This document shows, piece after piece, positions 8,433-18,967 of a stretch of 64,000 nt of DNA; position 1 is the first letter of the stretch; every line of letters begins with the position of its first letter. Source of the stretch: Dyella sp. SG609 (GTDB taxonomy: Bacteria; Pseudomonadota; Gammaproteobacteria; Xanthomonadales; Rhodanobacteraceae); the NCBI RefSeq assembly GCF_012275375.1, contig NZ_JAAZQJ010000003.1, positions 248,001 through 312,000 of the forward strand. The letters run 5' to 3'. The position numbers and the translations under genes are program-made. The notes beneath the pieces are model-generated. The model saw only the letters and a program-made list of their open reading frames with translations, was not told the DNA's origin and did not search any database.

Positions 8433-11120
8433 ATGCGTCGTTTCGTCCGCCCGCTCGTGCTGAGCGTCCTTGCCGCGTCCTGCGGCGCTGCTCTTGCCGC
8501 CGCTCCCGCCGCTTCCGACCAGCCGCAAGGCAAGCTGCCGCGCTGGGCGATGCCGGAGTCCTATCAGCTGGCCTTCAAGGTGGACCCGAAGCAGCAGGAT
8601 TTCACCGGCACTACTTCCATCAAATTGAAGTTGGAACAGGCCTCGGACCACATCTGGATGCACGGCCGCGAACTGAAGGTGAGCAAGGTCACCATCACCG
8701 ACGCCAAGGGCAAGACGCACGCCGGCAAGTACGTGGAGGCCGCGCCGAAGGAAGGCGTGGTGCGCATCGATCTCGGCGCCACCATGCAGCCGCAGGAACT
8801 GACCGTGGCGATCGAGTACACCGCGCCGCTCAACCAGCAGCTGCAGGGCCTGTACAAGGTCAGCCACGAAGGCCAGCCGTACGCGATGACGCAGATGGAG
8901 CCGATCAGCGCGCGTTTCGCCTTCCCCGGTTTCGACGAGCCCTCGTTCAAGACGCCGTTCGATCTGAAGCTGACCATCCCCACCGGTGAAGTCGGCATCG
9001 CCAACACCAAGCAGGTGAAGGAAGAGAAAGCCGCCGCCGGCTGGAAGACCCTGACCTTCGCCACCACCCAGCCGCTGCCCACCTACCTGGTGGCGTTCGG
9101 CGTCGGTCCGTGGGACGTGGTCAACGGCCCGACCATCCCCGCTTCCGAATACCGCAAGCAGGCCACCGACCTGCGCGGCATCGCCGCCAAGGGCGAAGGC
9201 CATCGCATGCAGCACGTGCTGGGCGAGACGCCGAGCATCATCAAGGCGCTGGAGGACTACTACGGCTTCGGCTATCCGTTCGACAAGCTCGACCTGCTCG
9301 CCGCCCCGGACTTCTCCGCCGGCGCGATGGAGAACCCGGGCCTGGTCACCTTCCGCGACTGGCTGCTGCTGCTCGACAAGGATTCCGCCGCCCAGTACGT
9401 GCGCGGCTCCTTCAATGTCACCGCGCATGAGCTGGCGCACCAGTGGACCGGCGACACCGTGACCATGGGCTGGTGGGACGACCTGTGGCTCAACGAGGCG
9501 TTCGCCACCTGGATGCAGCAGAAGGTGACGCAGAAGGTGCATCCGGAATACCGCGCCGATCTCGACCGCGTGCGCGGCGCGCAGGGCGCGATGAACGGCG
9601 ACAGCCTGGTCACCACGCGCAAGATCCGCCAGCCGATCACCGGCAACGGCGACATCGAAACCGCGTTCGACGGCATTACCTACCAGAAGGGTGCCGCGGT
9701 GCTGGGCATGTTCGAGGGTTACGTCAGCGAGCCGGTGTTCCAGAAGGGCATGCGCGGCTATATCCAGGAGCACAAGTTCGGCAACGCCACCGCCGAGGAC
9801 CTGATCGATTCGATCGCCAAGGCCGCCGACAAGGGCGAAGACTTCAAGAACGCCTTCAAGAGCTTCCTCAACCAGCCCGGCGTGCCCTACGTGCAGACCA
9901 AGCTGGCGCAGGAAGGCGGCAAGACCGTGCTGCACTTGACCCAGAGCCGCTACCTGCCGCTGGGCAGCACCGGCGATGCCAACCACGTGTGGGGCGTGCC
10001 GGTGTGCGTGCGCTACGCCACCGCCGACGGCAGCAAGGTGGCCTGCGAACTGCTCGACAAGGCGCAGGGCACCATGGCGCTGCCGGGCGCCACCGCGCAG
10101 AGCTGGGTGATGCCCAATGCCAATGGCTCGGGCTATTACCGCTTCAGCATGGACAAGGCCGACCTGGCCAACCTCGGCAAGCAGATCGGCAAGCTGGCCG
10201 ATGCCGAGCAGCTGGCCTACGGCGATGCGGTGAATGCGGCGTTCCGCCGCGGCGACATCGACGCCGGCTCCGCGCTGGCTGCGCTCAAGCCGCTCACCGG
10301 TTCGAAGGTGCGCGAGGTGTCCACCGCGCCGATGAACACCTTCGGCTGGATCTACGACCAGCTCGCCACCACCGACGCGCAGCGCGCCAAGCTGGTGGCC
10401 TGGGCCAAGTCCTCCTATCTGCCGGAACTGCAGAGCCTGGGCTACAAGCACAAGGACGGCGAGCCGGACGGCGACTCCCTGCAGCGCGCCACCCTGGCCA
10501 ACTTCCTCGGCCTGGACGTGAAGCTGCCGGAAGTGCGCGCCGAACTGCTCAAGCAGGGCGACGCCGTGCTCAAGGGCAAGGCCGACGGCAGCCTGGACTT
10601 CGCCGCCGCCGACTCCAACCTGCTCGGCAGCGCGCTCGGCGTGTCGGTGCAGGAACACGGCAAGAGCGCGGTCGACACGCTGATCGCCCAGTTGCCGAAG
10701 ACCAGCGACCCGGCGCAGCGCAACGCCATCCTGGCGGGCCTGGCCGAGGCCAGCGATGCGGCGCAGGCCGAGCGCGTGCGCGACCTGTCGCTGGACAAGT
10801 CGGTGAAGGTGGGCGAGATGGCCGCGCTGCTGCGCGGCAACCGCGACACCCAGGCCGGCCGCGACGCGGTGTGGAAGTGGTCGGTGGCGAACTACGACAA
10901 GATCGTGGCGCGCACCGGCAGCTTCGCCGGCGGCCGGCTGCCGGGCCTGATGGGCGGCGGCGGCTGCTCCAAGGCCGAGGCGGACCGCCTGCAGGAGTTC
11001 TTCAAGACCCGCGCCAAGGAAGTCACCGGCGCCGAACGCGGCCTGGCTCAGACCACCGAGTCCACGCTGCTGTGCTCCGCGCTGAAGGCCAAGCAGGATC
11101 CGGCGGCGATCTTGCGTTGA
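8433..11120 (+). CDS. Secreted M1-family zinc aminopeptidase
   Basis: An 895-residue metallopeptidase exported by an N-terminal signal peptide (about residues 1-24, MRRFVRPLVLSVLAASCGAA). It carries the exopeptidase motif GAMEN and the zinc site HELAH at 332-336, with the third ligand Glu355 in NEAFA. The C-terminal 400 residues form the helical ERAP1_C-like domain. By family it removes N-terminal amino acids from peptides; the signal peptide indicates a periplasmic or extracellular role, unlike cytoplasmic PepN. The ATG at 8433 has GGGGA upstream; a GTG at 8412 would place seven residues before the signal peptide. A strong terminator follows at 11156-11185. Confidence 0.93.
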   Translation: MRRFVRPLVLSVLAASCGAALAAAPAASDQPQGKLPRWAMPESYQLAFKVDPKQQDFTGTTSIKLKLEQASDHIWMHGRELKVSKVTITDAKGKTHAGKYVEAAPKEGVVRIDLGATMQPQELTVAIEYTAPLNQQLQGLYKVSHEGQPYAMTQMEPISARFAFPGFDEPSFKTPFDLKLTIPTGEVGIANTKQVKEEKAAAGWKTLTFATTQPLPTYLVAFGVGPWDVVNGPTIPASEYRKQATDLRGIAAKGEGHRMQHVLGETPSIIKALEDYYGFGYPFDKLDLLAAPDFSAGAMENPGLVTFRDWLLLLDKDSAAQYVRGSFNVTAHELAHQWTGDTVTMGWWDDLWLNEAFATWMQQKVTQKVHPEYRADLDRVRGAQGAMNGDSLVTTRKIRQPITGNGDIETAFDGITYQKGAAVLGMFEGYVSEPVFQKGMRGYIQEHKFGNATAEDLIDSIAKAADKGEDFKNAFKSFLNQPGVPYVQTKLAQEGGKTVLHLTQSRYLPLGSTGDANHVWGVPVCVRYATADGSKVACELLDKAQGTMALPGATAQSWVMPNANGSGYYRFSMDKADLANLGKQIGKLADAEQLAYGDAVNAAFRRGDIDAGSALAALKPLTGSKVREVSTAPMNTFGWIYDQLATTDAQRAKLVAWAKSSYLPELQSLGYKHKDGEPDGDSLQRATLANFLGLDVKLPEVRAELLKQGDAVLKGKADGSLDFAAADSNLLGSALGVSVQEHGKSAVDTLIAQLPKTSDPAQRNAILAGLAEASDAAQAERVRDLSLDKSVKVGEMAALLRGNRDTQAGRDAVWKWSVANYDKIVARTGSFAGGRLPGLMGGGGCSKAEADRLQEFFKTRAKEVTGAERGLAQTTESTLLCSALKAKQDPAAILR

Positions 11121-11155
11121 TCCAGCGGCACTGATTGTCACGACAGCAGTGACGA

Positions 11156-11185
11156 ACCGGGCGGCGCAAGCCGCCCGGTTTTTTT
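11156..11185 (+). terminator. Terminator of the aminopeptidase gene
   Basis: ACCGGGCGGC (11156-11165), loop GCAA, GCCGCCCGGT (11170-11179), then a run of T to 11185. Confidence 0.9.
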
Positions 11186-11303
11186 ATGCCTGGCGCCAAC
11201 CCCGCATCGCCAAACCCCGCGTTGCACCCTTCACGGCGTTGTCACCGATGGCGCCGTTCCACCACACTGCGTCGCGGCCACTGACGGCCCAAGGGAGACA
11301 GGT

Positions 11304-14300
11304 ATGCGTCGATGGGGATGGCTGTTGGGTCTGTGGGCGCTCGCGGCGCCTGTGCTGGCGCAGGACGTGCCGCCGCCGCTGCGCAATTGGCAGGACTGGG
11401 TGTTGCACGACGTGCCGCAGCATGCCTGTCCGTTTCTCGCCAACCAGGGGCCGGGCAATGTGCAATGCGCCTGGCCCGGCCGGCTGGGCGTGGATGCCGG
11501 CAAGGACGGCGGCCGCTTCTCCCTCGACGTGCATGTGGATGCGCCCAGCTGGGTGACCCTCCCCGGCGATGCGCGCAGCTGGCCGCAGCAGGTGGCGGCC
11601 GGCACGAAGGCGCTGGCGGTACTCGAGCGCGGCGGTGAACCGTCGGTGTGGCTGGAGCCGGGCGACTACAGCATTCATGGCGTGCTGCCGTGGACCTCGC
11701 GGCCCGCGCGTCTGCGCGTGCCGGCTTCGATCGGCCTGGTGGCCTTGAACGTGGATGGCGCCGCGGTCACCCGCGTCGAACGCAACGGCGACCAGCTCAC
11801 GCTCGGCGAAGCCGCCGCGGCGCAGCGCGCGGCCGATGCCTTGTCCTTGCGCGTCTATCGCCGGCTGGAAGACGGCCTGCCGTCGACGCTGGAAACGCAT
11901 CTGCAGATCAATGTCACCGGCAGCGCGCGCGAGCAGCTGCTCGGCCCGGCGCTGCCGCAGGGCTTCGTCGCCACCGCATTAAGCAGCAACCTGCCGGCGC
12001 GCCTGGAGAGCGACGGCCGGCTGCGCATCCAGTTGCGCCCGGGCCAGTGGACGCTGGACCTCACCTCGCGCGGTACCGATGTGCTCAAGCAGGTGGCGCT
12101 GAAGCTGCCGGCCGAGCCCTGGCCGCGTCAGGAAATCTGGAGCTACCAGGACAACACCGAACTGCGCAGCACGCGCGTGGAAGGCCAGCCCACCGACGCC
12201 GCGCAGGCCGGCGTGCCGGACGACTGGCGCGAATTGCCGGCGTTTGCGCTGGACGACAACCAGGGCCTCGCCATCGAGCAGGGCACGCGCGGCAGCGAAG
12301 GCGGGCAGGGCGACCAGGTGCAGGTGCAGCGGCAGATCTGGCTGGACTTCGACGGCCGCGGACTCAATGTCAGCGACCGCCTCACCGGCACGCTGCGCAA
12401 GAGCCAGCGCCTGGACGTGAGCGCGCCATGGCAGTTGCAGCGCGCGGCGCAGGGCGAAACCCCGCTGCTGGTCACCGGCGGCGAGAACGGACGCAGCGGC
12501 GTGGAGCTGCGCGAATCGCAATTGAATCTGAGCGCGGGCCTGCGCCTGCCGCACGGCGGCTCGCTGCCGAGCGGCGGCTGGCAGTTGCCGCTGGAGAACA
12601 TCGAGGCGACCTTGCATCTGCCGTATGGCTATCGCCTGCTCGGTGCATCCGGTGCGGATCGTTCGCCGGATTCGTGGATTGCGCAGTGGAGCCTGCTCGA
12701 TCTGTTCGTGGTCGCGTTGATCGCGTTGCTGGCAGGGCGCCTGATGGGCTGGCCGTGGGCGTTGCTGGCGATCGCTTTCCTTGCCTTGTCGCAGCATGAA
12801 TCCGGCGCGCCGCGCTGGACGCTCGGCGTCGCGCTCGCATTGGCTTTGCTTGCGCGTGCATTGCCGGAAGGCAAGCTGCGCCTGGGTTCGCGTATCGGCG
12901 CGGGTGCCGTGCTGGCGCTGGCGGTGCTGTGGTCCTTGCCGTTCGCGGCGACGCAGATGGATTACGTATTGCATCCGCAACTGGAACAGGGCGAGGCGAT
13001 GCCGGTTGCCGTCGGCTGGACCGCGCCGAAGCCCGCACCGTCGCTGGACGCGATGGAGTCGATGGACAAGGCTCAGGCGCGCCGTCAGCCTGCGCCTGAG
13101 CCTGCTCCTGCCGTCGAAGAGGCATCCAGCGAAGCGGTTCCGGAAGCGCTGCCGGCACCTCCTGCGCCGCCCGCGCCGCCTTACGACGCGAACGTTTCCG
13201 AGGGCTATGCCGGCAAGGCGAAAGCCTTGAGCGGCATCGTCGTGTCCGCGTCGGCGCTCCCGCCCGGCAACCGCTTCTCGCAGCAGGCCGACACCCGCAA
13301 CATCATCCAGGCCGGTCACGGCGAACCGGGCTGGAACGTTGGCAACAACTATCGCCTGGGCTGGTCCGGGCCCGTGACCGCGGAGCAGACCACGCGCCTG
13401 GTGATCGCACCGTCCTGGCTGGTACGGCTGCTGCGCTTCGCCATGCTGGTGCTGCTGGCCGCTCTGCTCGCGCGCATCGTGTTGCGTGTGTTCCGTCCGG
13501 GCGATGGCGGCATGCCGCGCTGGCCGTTCGCGCGTGCGGGCGCTGCGCTGCTGCTGATCGCGCTGGTGCCGCAGATCACCCATGCGCAGGATGCACTGCC
13601 GAACGAAGCGTTGTTGCAGCAGTTGCGCCAGCGCCTGACCGAAGCGCCGAAGTGCGTGCCGAACTGCGCGGCGGTGGCTGCCGCGCAGATCCAGGCGAAC
13701 GGCGATCAGATCGATGTCGATCTGGAATTGCACGTGGGTGCGCCGGTGGCGGTGCCGCTGCCGCAGGCCGATGCCTCCCTGCAGTTGCAGAGCGTCGGCG
13801 TCGATGGCCACGCCGACGCGGCGCTGGCGCAGCGCGGAGCGCAGACCCTGGTGCGTATCGAGCGCGGCGTGCATCGCCTGTCGCTGCGCTATCGCGCGGT
13901 GGCGGCCGATACGGTGAGCCTGCGCTTCGCGCTGCATCCGCAGCGCGTGGCCTTCGCAGGGCAGGGCTGGGCGGTCGATGGCGTGGATGAAGGGCGCGCC
14001 CTGGGCGACAGCCTTTCGCTGCACCGCGTGCGCGCCGGCGCCGATGGCAAGGAAGTCACCGCCAACAGCCAGGCTTTCCCGCCTTACGTCACCGTGCAGC
14101 GCGTGCTGGTGCTGGGCGTGGACTGGACGGTTGAGACTACGGTGACGCGTGTTGCGCCGAGCGACGGCGGCTTCAGCCTCGACCTGCCGCTGCTGCCGGG
14201 CGAGCACCCGCTGGGCGACGACATCCGCGTGCACGACGGACTGATCGGCGTGACCTTCAACGGCAACCAGCAGGAGGTGAGCTGGACCAGCCGCCTCGAT

Positions 14301-15473
14301 CATGCCGATAAGCTGGAACTGAAGGCGCCCGCGCTCGGCGAGCGTGCGGAGTACTGGGAAGTGCAGGCCGCGCCGATGTGGCATGTGGACGGCGACGGTG
14401 TGCCGGCCAGCCAGAACGACGGCGCGCTGGCGTTCCGTCCTCTGCCGGGCGAGGCGCTGCATCTGGCGGTGACCCAGCCCAAGGCGGTAGCGGGCGACAG
14501 TCTCGCCTTCGACTCGGTGAGCTTGAACAGCACGGTGGGCGATCGCGCCACCGAGACCACCATGAAGCTGCAGGCACGCAGCACGCGCGGCGGCGAGCAC
14601 GTCATCGTGCTGCCGGCCGGCGCGGAGCTGCTGGAAGCCAGGCGCGACGACCAGCCGCTGAGCCTGGCCGTGCGCGACGGCAAGCTGAGCCTGCCGCTGC
14701 TGCCGGGCGCGCACTGGTTCGAACTGCGCCTGCGCGAACCGCACGGCATTGCCGCGGCGACGCGCAGCGCGCAGCTGGGACTGGGCGCATCCGCGGCCAA
14801 CCTGTACCTGGGCGTGAAGCTGCCGGAAGACCGCTGGGTGCTGTGGACCTGGGGTCCGACCGCCGGCCCCGCCGTGCTGTACTGGTCGCAGCTGGTGGTG
14901 CTGTTGCTGGTGGCCTGGCTGCTGGCGCGCTACGCACCGACGCCGCTGCGCTTCCATCATTGGCTGCTGCTGGGCCTTGGCTTCTCCGCCTTTGCCTGGA
15001 GCGCGTATGCGCTCGTGGTGGTGTGGCTGATCGCGTTGGGCCTGCGTGCGCGCAAGGCGCCGCCGGAGCGGCTTGGCGCGGTGGGCTTCAACCTGCTGCA
15101 GATCGCGCTGGCGTTCTTTACGGTGATCGCGCTGGTGGTGCTGATCTCGGCGGTGCCGAAGGGGCTGCTCGGCCTGCCGGACATGCATGTCGCCGGCAAC
15201 GGTTCCACGGCCTGGCAGTTGCGCTGGTTTGCCGACCAGACCACCGACGTGCTGCCGCGCGGCGGCGTGTTCAGCGTGTCGCTGTGGGCCTACAAGATCG
15301 CCATGCTGCTGTGGGCGCTGTGGCTGGCCAATGCGCTGATCGGCTGGCTGCGCTGGGGCTTCGAGGCGTGGACGCGCGAAGGCTACTGGCGCAAGGGCGA
15401 GCCGAAGCCCGCGCGTCCCGCCGCGATGCCGCCCGAACTGCCGCCGCAGCAGCCGGAACGCCATGATGGTTGA
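11304..15473 (+). CDS. Very large multi-pass membrane protein of unknown function
   Basis: A 1389-residue protein that I do not recognise by function. A signal peptide ([20 protein letters not shown]) is followed by about 445 periplasmic residues rich in beta structure. A membrane block follows at about 465-560. Next comes a Pro/Ala-rich linker (about 575-640), another membrane block (about 705-765, ending in a signal-peptide-like ITHAQD junction) and a second periplasmic beta-rich region (about 770-1170). The last membrane block is at about 1190-1345. The two halves share the same order (export-like segment, beta-rich domain, membrane block), which suggests an ancient duplication or fusion. 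AGGGAG lies seven bases before the ATG. Its end overlaps prmC by 11 bases. Confidence 0.85.
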   Translation: MRRWGWLLGLWALAAPVLAQDVPPPLRNWQDWVLHDVPQHACPFLANQGPGNVQCAWPGRLGVDAGKDGGRFSLDVHVDAPSWVTLPGDARSWPQQVAAGTKALAVLERGGEPSVWLEPGDYSIHGVLPWTSRPARLRVPASIGLVALNVDGAAVTRVERNGDQLTLGEAAAAQRAADALSLRVYRRLEDGLPSTLETHLQINVTGSAREQLLGPALPQGFVATALSSNLPARLESDGRLRIQLRPGQWTLDLTSRGTDVLKQVALKLPAEPWPRQEIWSYQDNTELRSTRVEGQPTDAAQAGVPDDWRELPAFALDDNQGLAIEQGTRGSEGGQGDQVQVQRQIWLDFDGRGLNVSDRLTGTLRKSQRLDVSAPWQLQRAAQGETPLLVTGGENGRSGVELRESQLNLSAGLRLPHGGSLPSGGWQLPLENIEATLHLPYGYRLLGASGADRSPDSWIAQWSLLDLFVVALIALLAGRLMGWPWALLAIAFLALSQHESGAPRWTLGVALALALLARALPEGKLRLGSRIGAGAVLALAVLWSLPFAATQMDYVLHPQLEQGEAMPVAVGWTAPKPAPSLDAMESMDKAQARRQPAPEPAPAVEEASSEAVPEALPAPPAPPAPPYDANVSEGYAGKAKALSGIVVSASALPPGNRFSQQADTRNIIQAGHGEPGWNVGNNYRLGWSGPVTAEQTTRLVIAPSWLVRLLRFAMLVLLAALLARIVLRVFRPGDGGMPRWPFARAGAALLLIALVPQITHAQDALPNEALLQQLRQRLTEAPKCVPNCAAVAAAQIQANGDQIDVDLELHVGAPVAVPLPQADASLQLQSVGVDGHADAALAQRGAQTLVRIERGVHRLSLRYRAVAADTVSLRFALHPQRVAFAGQGWAVDGVDEGRALGDSLSLHRVRAGADGKEVTANSQAFPPYVTVQRVLVLGVDWTVETTVTRVAPSDGGFSLDLPLLPGEHPLGDDIRVHDGLIGVTFNGNQQEVSWTSRLDHADKLELKAPALGERAEYWEVQAAPMWHVDGDGVPASQNDGALAFRPLPGEALHLAVTQPKAVAGDSLAFDSVSLNSTVGDRATETTMKLQARSTRGGEHVIVLPAGAELLEARRDDQPLSLAVRDGKLSLPLLPGAHWFELRLREPHGIAAATRSAQLGLGASAANLYLGVKLPEDRWVLWTWGPTAGPAVLYWSQLVVLLLVAWLLARYAPTPLRFHHWLLLGLGFSAFAWSAYALVVVWLIALGLRARKAPPERLGAVGFNLLQIALAFFTVIALVVLISAVPKGLLGLPDMHVAGNGSTAWQLRWFADQTTDVLPRGGVFSVSLWAYKIAMLLWALWLANALIGWLRWGFEAWTREGYWRKGEPKPARPAAMPPELPPQQPERHDG

Positions 15474-16287
15474 TGTGCGCGGCGCGCTGGCTGCGGCGAC
15501 GCAGCGCCTCGGCGAACGGATCGATGCCGAGGCGCTGCTGCTGCACGCGCTGGACAAGCCGCGCGCCTGGCTGATCGCGCACGACACCGACGTCCTGGAT
15601 GACGCCACCCGCGCGGCCTTCGAAGCGATGGTCGCGCGGCGCGAGGCAGGCGAGCCGGTGGCTTACATCACCGGCCGCCGTGGCTTCTGGTCGCTGGAGC
15701 TGGATGTCACGCCGGCCACGCTGATTCCGCGGCCGGAAACCGAACTGCTGGTGGAGCTGGCGCTGGAGCGGCTGCCGTCCGATGGCGTTTGCCGCGTGGT
15801 GGATCTGGGCACGGGCAGCGGTGCGATTGCGCTGGCCATTGCGAAGGAACGTCCGCGCGCGGAAGTGGCGGCGGTGGACCTGAGCGTGGACGCGCTCGCG
15901 GTGGCGCGCGGCAATGCGCAGCGGCTGGGCCTGGGGCGCGTGCGCTTTCTGCATGGGACATGGATGACACCGTTGTCCGGCGAGCGCTTTGATCTGGTCG
16001 TTTCCAACCCGCCCTACATCGAATCCGCCGATCCGCATCTCGGCGAGGGCGATCTGCGCTACGAACCCGCCACGGCCCTCGCTTCGGGCGCCGATGGACT
16101 GGACGCGATCCGCGAGATCGTCACCGGTGCGCCGGACCATCTCGTCCGGGGTGGCTGGTTGCTGCTGGAACACGGCTGGGATCAAGGTGCGCCGGTGCGT
16201 GCCCTGCTGGAGCAGGCCGGCTACGCCGACGTCTTCACCGCCACCGACCTGGAAGGCCGCGACCGCGTCTCCGGCGGCCGCCGCTAG
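15463..16287 (+). CDS. prmC: Peptide chain release factor N5-glutamine methyltransferase
   Basis: Methylates the GGQ glutamine of release factors RF1 and RF2 using S-adenosylmethionine. The 274-residue product has the PrmC N-terminal helical domain, the SAM-binding [16 protein letters not shown] motif and the catalytic NPPY at 182-185, followed by IESADPHL, as in the family. The C-terminal RVSGGRR tail is also typical. The first ATG (15463) lies 11 bases inside the preceding membrane-protein gene; a second ATG follows directly. prmC usually sits beside prfA, but here it is coupled to the 1389-residue gene. Confidence 0.94.
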   Translation: MMVDVRGALAAATQRLGERIDAEALLLHALDKPRAWLIAHDTDVLDDATRAAFEAMVARREAGEPVAYITGRRGFWSLELDVTPATLIPRPETELLVELALERLPSDGVCRVVDLGTGSGAIALAIAKERPRAEVAAVDLSVDALAVARGNAQRLGLGRVRFLHGTWMTPLSGERFDLVVSNPPYIESADPHLGEGDLRYEPATALASGADGLDAIREIVTGAPDHLVRGGWLLLEHGWDQGAPVRALLEQAGYADVFTATDLEGRDRVSGGRR

Positions 16288-16315
16288 CGCTCCGCTTACC
16301 TGGTTTTCACCGGGC

Positions 16316-16336
16316 CACCACGCCAGGGGCGTGGTG
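16316..16336 (+). other. Hairpin after prmC
   Basis: CACCACGCC (16316-16324) and GGCGTGGTG (16328-16336) form a 9-base stem with a 3-base loop but no T-run. It could be a weak or Rho-assisted end of the prmC transcript. The rest of the 332-base gap to 16619 holds the palindrome at 16395 and a second small hairpin at 16430-16447 (CTGGCGC/GCGCCAG). Confidence 0.4.
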
Positions 16337-16394
16337 ACCGTGCGGGCGTATCGCAAAAACGTGCTCTTCCGCGCAGTCTTTCGCAGGACAGGAT

Positions 16395-16408
16395 TGACAA
16401 CGTTGTCA
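16395..16408. promoter_or_regulatory. LacI-type operator upstream of the chitinase gene
   Basis: TGACAACGTTGTCA is a perfect 14-base palindrome with the central CG step of LacI/GalR-family operators. It lies 211 bases before the chitinase start. Amino-sugar regulators of the LacI family (NagR/NagQ type) in proteobacteria use similar TGACANCGNTGTCA sites, so control of the chitinase by GlcNAc availability is a reasonable inference. No regulator gene is in the window. Confidence 0.55.
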
Positions 16409-16619
16409 GACAGGAGTCCAGTGCAGCGGCTGGCGCCTGGGCGCCAGTGCTGATGGGGAGCCGGGGAGGGCGCCACATCGTCGGGAGGGAGGCGGGCATC
16501 CGGTGGGGGCCGGGCATCCGTTCTTCGGGCGGCGCGCATGACGGCGCTGCGCCAGCGCATCCGGCGTTCCAGCGTCATCGCATCCGGCGTTCGAATCCTT
16601 TCGATCACGGAGTCGTGTC

Positions 16620-18677
16620 ATGCGCAACCTGTTGAGGGTTCTCCTGCTGCTGGCCATGCTGCCGGCAGCACTGTGGAGTGGAGCGGTCGGCGCGCAGAGC
16701 GCAAGCTGCGCGGGCGTGGCGGCATGGAACGCCACCACCATCTACAACGCGGGCGACAAGATGGTCTACAACAACCATCTGTATCAGGCGTCCACGCAGA
16801 TCTGGAATACGCCGCCGGACTACTGTCCGAGCTGCGGCTGGTATCAGGACCTCGGTCAGTGCGGGTCCAGCAGCAACCAGCCGCCGTCGGTGGCTCTCAC
16901 ATCGCCGGCCAATGGCGCCACGTTCACCGCTGGCGCAAACATCACGCTGAGCGCCAATGCCAGCGACAGCGACGGCACGGTCAGCAAGGTCGAGTTCTTC
17001 AACGGCTCCACGTCGCTGGGCGCGAAAACCACGACACCGTATTCGGTGACCTGGAGCAACGTGCCGGCCGGCAGTTACACGCTCAAAGCCGTGGCTACCG
17101 ATAACGGCGGACTGTCCACCACCTCTTCCACCGTCAGCATCACGGTCAATCCCAACAGCGGCGGCGACACCACGCCGCCGAGCGTGCCGCAGGGCCTGGC
17201 TTCGCCGTCGCAGACGGCCAGCACCGTATCGCTGAGCTGGAGCGCTTCCACCGACAACAGCGGCGGCAGCGGCGTGGCCGGCTACGACGTGTACCGCAAC
17301 GGCACGCTGGTCGGCTCCACATCCGCCACCAGCTATACCGACACCGGCCTGGCCGCGAGCACCACCTACAGCTACACGGTGCGTGCGCGCGACAACGCCG
17401 GCAATGCCTCCGCGCAGAGCTCCGCGATCAACGCCAAGACCAGTGCGGGCGGCGGCGGTGGCGGCAAGCGGGTGATCGGCTACTTCACCCAGTGGGGCAT
17501 CTACGGCCGCAACTACCAGGTGAAGAACATCGACACCAGCGGCTCGGCCGCGGTGCTCACCCACATCAACTACGCCTTCGGCAACGTGCGCAACAACAAG
17601 TGCGAAGTGGGCGTGACCCAGGCTTCCGATCCGAACACCGGCGTCGGCGGCGATGCCTATGCCGACTACACCAAGTCGTACGACGCCGGCAGCAGCGTCA
17701 GCGGCGTGGGCGACACCTGGAACCAGCCGCTGCGCGGCAACTGGAACCAGCTGAAGGAACTTAAGGCGAAGTATCCCAACCTGAAGGTGCTGATCTCGCT
17801 GGGCGGCTGGACCTGGTCGCGCGGTTTCGCCAGCGCGGCGCAGCCGGCCAATCGCCAGGCCTTCGTGGCCTCGTGCATCGACGCCTACATCAAGGGCAAC
17901 CTGCCGGTGACCGACAGTGCCGGCGGTACGGGTGCGGCAGCCGGCGTGTTCGACGGCATCGATATCGACTGGGAGTATCCGGCCGCCTGCGGCCTGAGCT
18001 GCGGCGGCAGCGAGGACACCGCGAACTTCACCGCCCTGCTGGCCGAGTTCCGCCGCCAGCTCGATGCGGTGCGCCCGGGCCTGCTGCTGACCATCGCCGG
18101 CGGCGCGGGCGTGGACAAGATCCGCGTGACCCAGCCCAGCCAGTACGCTTCGTCGATCGATTTCGTCAACCTGATGACGTACGACTTCCACGGCGCCTGG
18201 GAAAGCCCGACCAACTTCCACTCCGCGCTGTACAAGCCGGCGGGCGATCCCTCCACCGGCGACGCGGCCAAGTACAACACCAACGACGCCATCCAGGCTT
18301 TGATCGCCGCGGGCATGCCGGCCGCCAAGATCAACCTGGGCATCGGCTTCTACGGCCGCGGCTGGAGCAACGTGCCCAACAGCAACAACGGCCTGTTCCA
18401 GCCCAGCACCACGGCGGCGCCTGGCACTTACGAGGCGGGCATCGAGGACTACAAGGTGCTCAAGAACCTGGGCTATCCCAGCTACGACGACACCGCGGCC
18501 GGCGCGCACTGGATCTTCAACGGCAGCACGTTCTGGAGCTTCGACGATCCGGCCAATATCCAGCGCAAGATGAACTACGTGAAGGCGCAGTCGCTGGGCG
18601 GCGCGTTCTCGTGGGAATTCAGCGGGGACGATGCGAACGGCACGTTGATCAAAGCTATTTCAAATGGATTGAAGTAA
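16620..18677 (+). CDS. Secreted multidomain GH18 chitinase
   Basis: A 685-residue exported enzyme that cleaves beta-1,4-GlcNAc chains. Modules in order: signal peptide (1-25); a CBM5/12-like chitin-binding module (about 31-81, aromatic-rich with paired Cys); a bacterial Ig-like domain (about 88-177); a fibronectin type III domain (about 187-275); a glycine linker; and a GH18 catalytic domain (about 285-685). The active-site DGIDIDWE runs from Asp445 to Glu452, with the acid catalyst Glu452 intact. The substrate strand LISLGGWTWS is also conserved. The gene stands alone, preceded by a LacI-type palindrome and followed by a strong terminator. Confidence 0.96.
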   Translation: MRNLLRVLLLLAMLPAALWSGAVGAQSASCAGVAAWNATTIYNAGDKMVYNNHLYQASTQIWNTPPDYCPSCGWYQDLGQCGSSSNQPPSVALTSPANGATFTAGANITLSANASDSDGTVSKVEFFNGSTSLGAKTTTPYSVTWSNVPAGSYTLKAVATDNGGLSTTSSTVSITVNPNSGGDTTPPSVPQGLASPSQTASTVSLSWSASTDNSGGSGVAGYDVYRNGTLVGSTSATSYTDTGLAASTTYSYTVRARDNAGNASAQSSAINAKTSAGGGGGGKRVIGYFTQWGIYGRNYQVKNIDTSGSAAVLTHINYAFGNVRNNKCEVGVTQASDPNTGVGGDAYADYTKSYDAGSSVSGVGDTWNQPLRGNWNQLKELKAKYPNLKVLISLGGWTWSRGFASAAQPANRQAFVASCIDAYIKGNLPVTDSAGGTGAAAGVFDGIDIDWEYPAACGLSCGGSEDTANFTALLAEFRRQLDAVRPGLLLTIAGGAGVDKIRVTQPSQYASSIDFVNLMTYDFHGAWESPTNFHSALYKPAGDPSTGDAAKYNTNDAIQALIAAGMPAAKINLGIGFYGRGWSNVPNSNNGLFQPSTTAAPGTYEAGIEDYKVLKNLGYPSYDDTAAGAHWIFNGSTFWSFDDPANIQRKMNYVKAQSLGGAFSWEFSGDDANGTLIKAISNGLK

Positions 18678-18695
18678 GCGGGTTGTGCGAAAACG

Positions 18696-18729
18696 AAAAG
18701 GCCGCCCCGCGTCAGCGGGGTGGCCTTTT
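18696..18729 (+). terminator. Terminator of the chitinase gene
   Basis: AAAAGGCCGCCCCGC pairs with GCGGGGTGGCCTTTT across a TCA loop. The A-run and T-run would let it work in both directions, but it is 238 bases from the end of dxs. Confidence 0.85.
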
Positions 18730-18737
18730 CTTCGCTC

Positions 18738-18943
18738 GTCATTCCGGCGCAGGCCGGAATCCAGTAGCGATGCGGTTTGGTTTGGCGAAATAGCCACAGC
18801 GTTCGCTTTGAAAAGCAGCACACCGGCCTCCACGCGACAATCCAGCGATGTCGCTACTGGATGATTCGCTTCGCTCACCCCTTCGGGGCCGCCCTGCGGG
18901 CGTTCTTCGCGCTACGCGCTCGTCCGGCCTGCGCCGGAATGAC
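18738..18943. repeat. MITE-like element with 21-bp inverted ends
   Basis: GTCATTCCGGCGCAGGCCGG at 18738 (21 bases with its final A) returns as its exact reverse complement at 18923-18943. An inner inverted pair CCAGTAGCGA (18761-18770)/TCGCTACTGG (18851-18860) lies within it. The 206-base unit fills most of the gap between the chitinase terminator and the end of dxs and codes for nothing recognisable. Half-copies of its end occur at 29101-29131 and 33113-33142. Confidence 0.75.
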
Positions 18944-18967
18944 GGCGGTGAGGCAGGTTTCTACGGA

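Noticed and set aside
8199-11141. 980-codon open frame antisense to the M1 aminopeptidase
   Set aside because: Composition is that of an antisense shadow; the opposite strand encodes GAMEN and HELAH motifs.
11979-15608. 1209-codon antisense frame opposite the large membrane protein
   Set aside because: Repetitive Arg/Gln/His/Ala composition and no domain; the sense frame has a signal peptide and coherent membrane helices.
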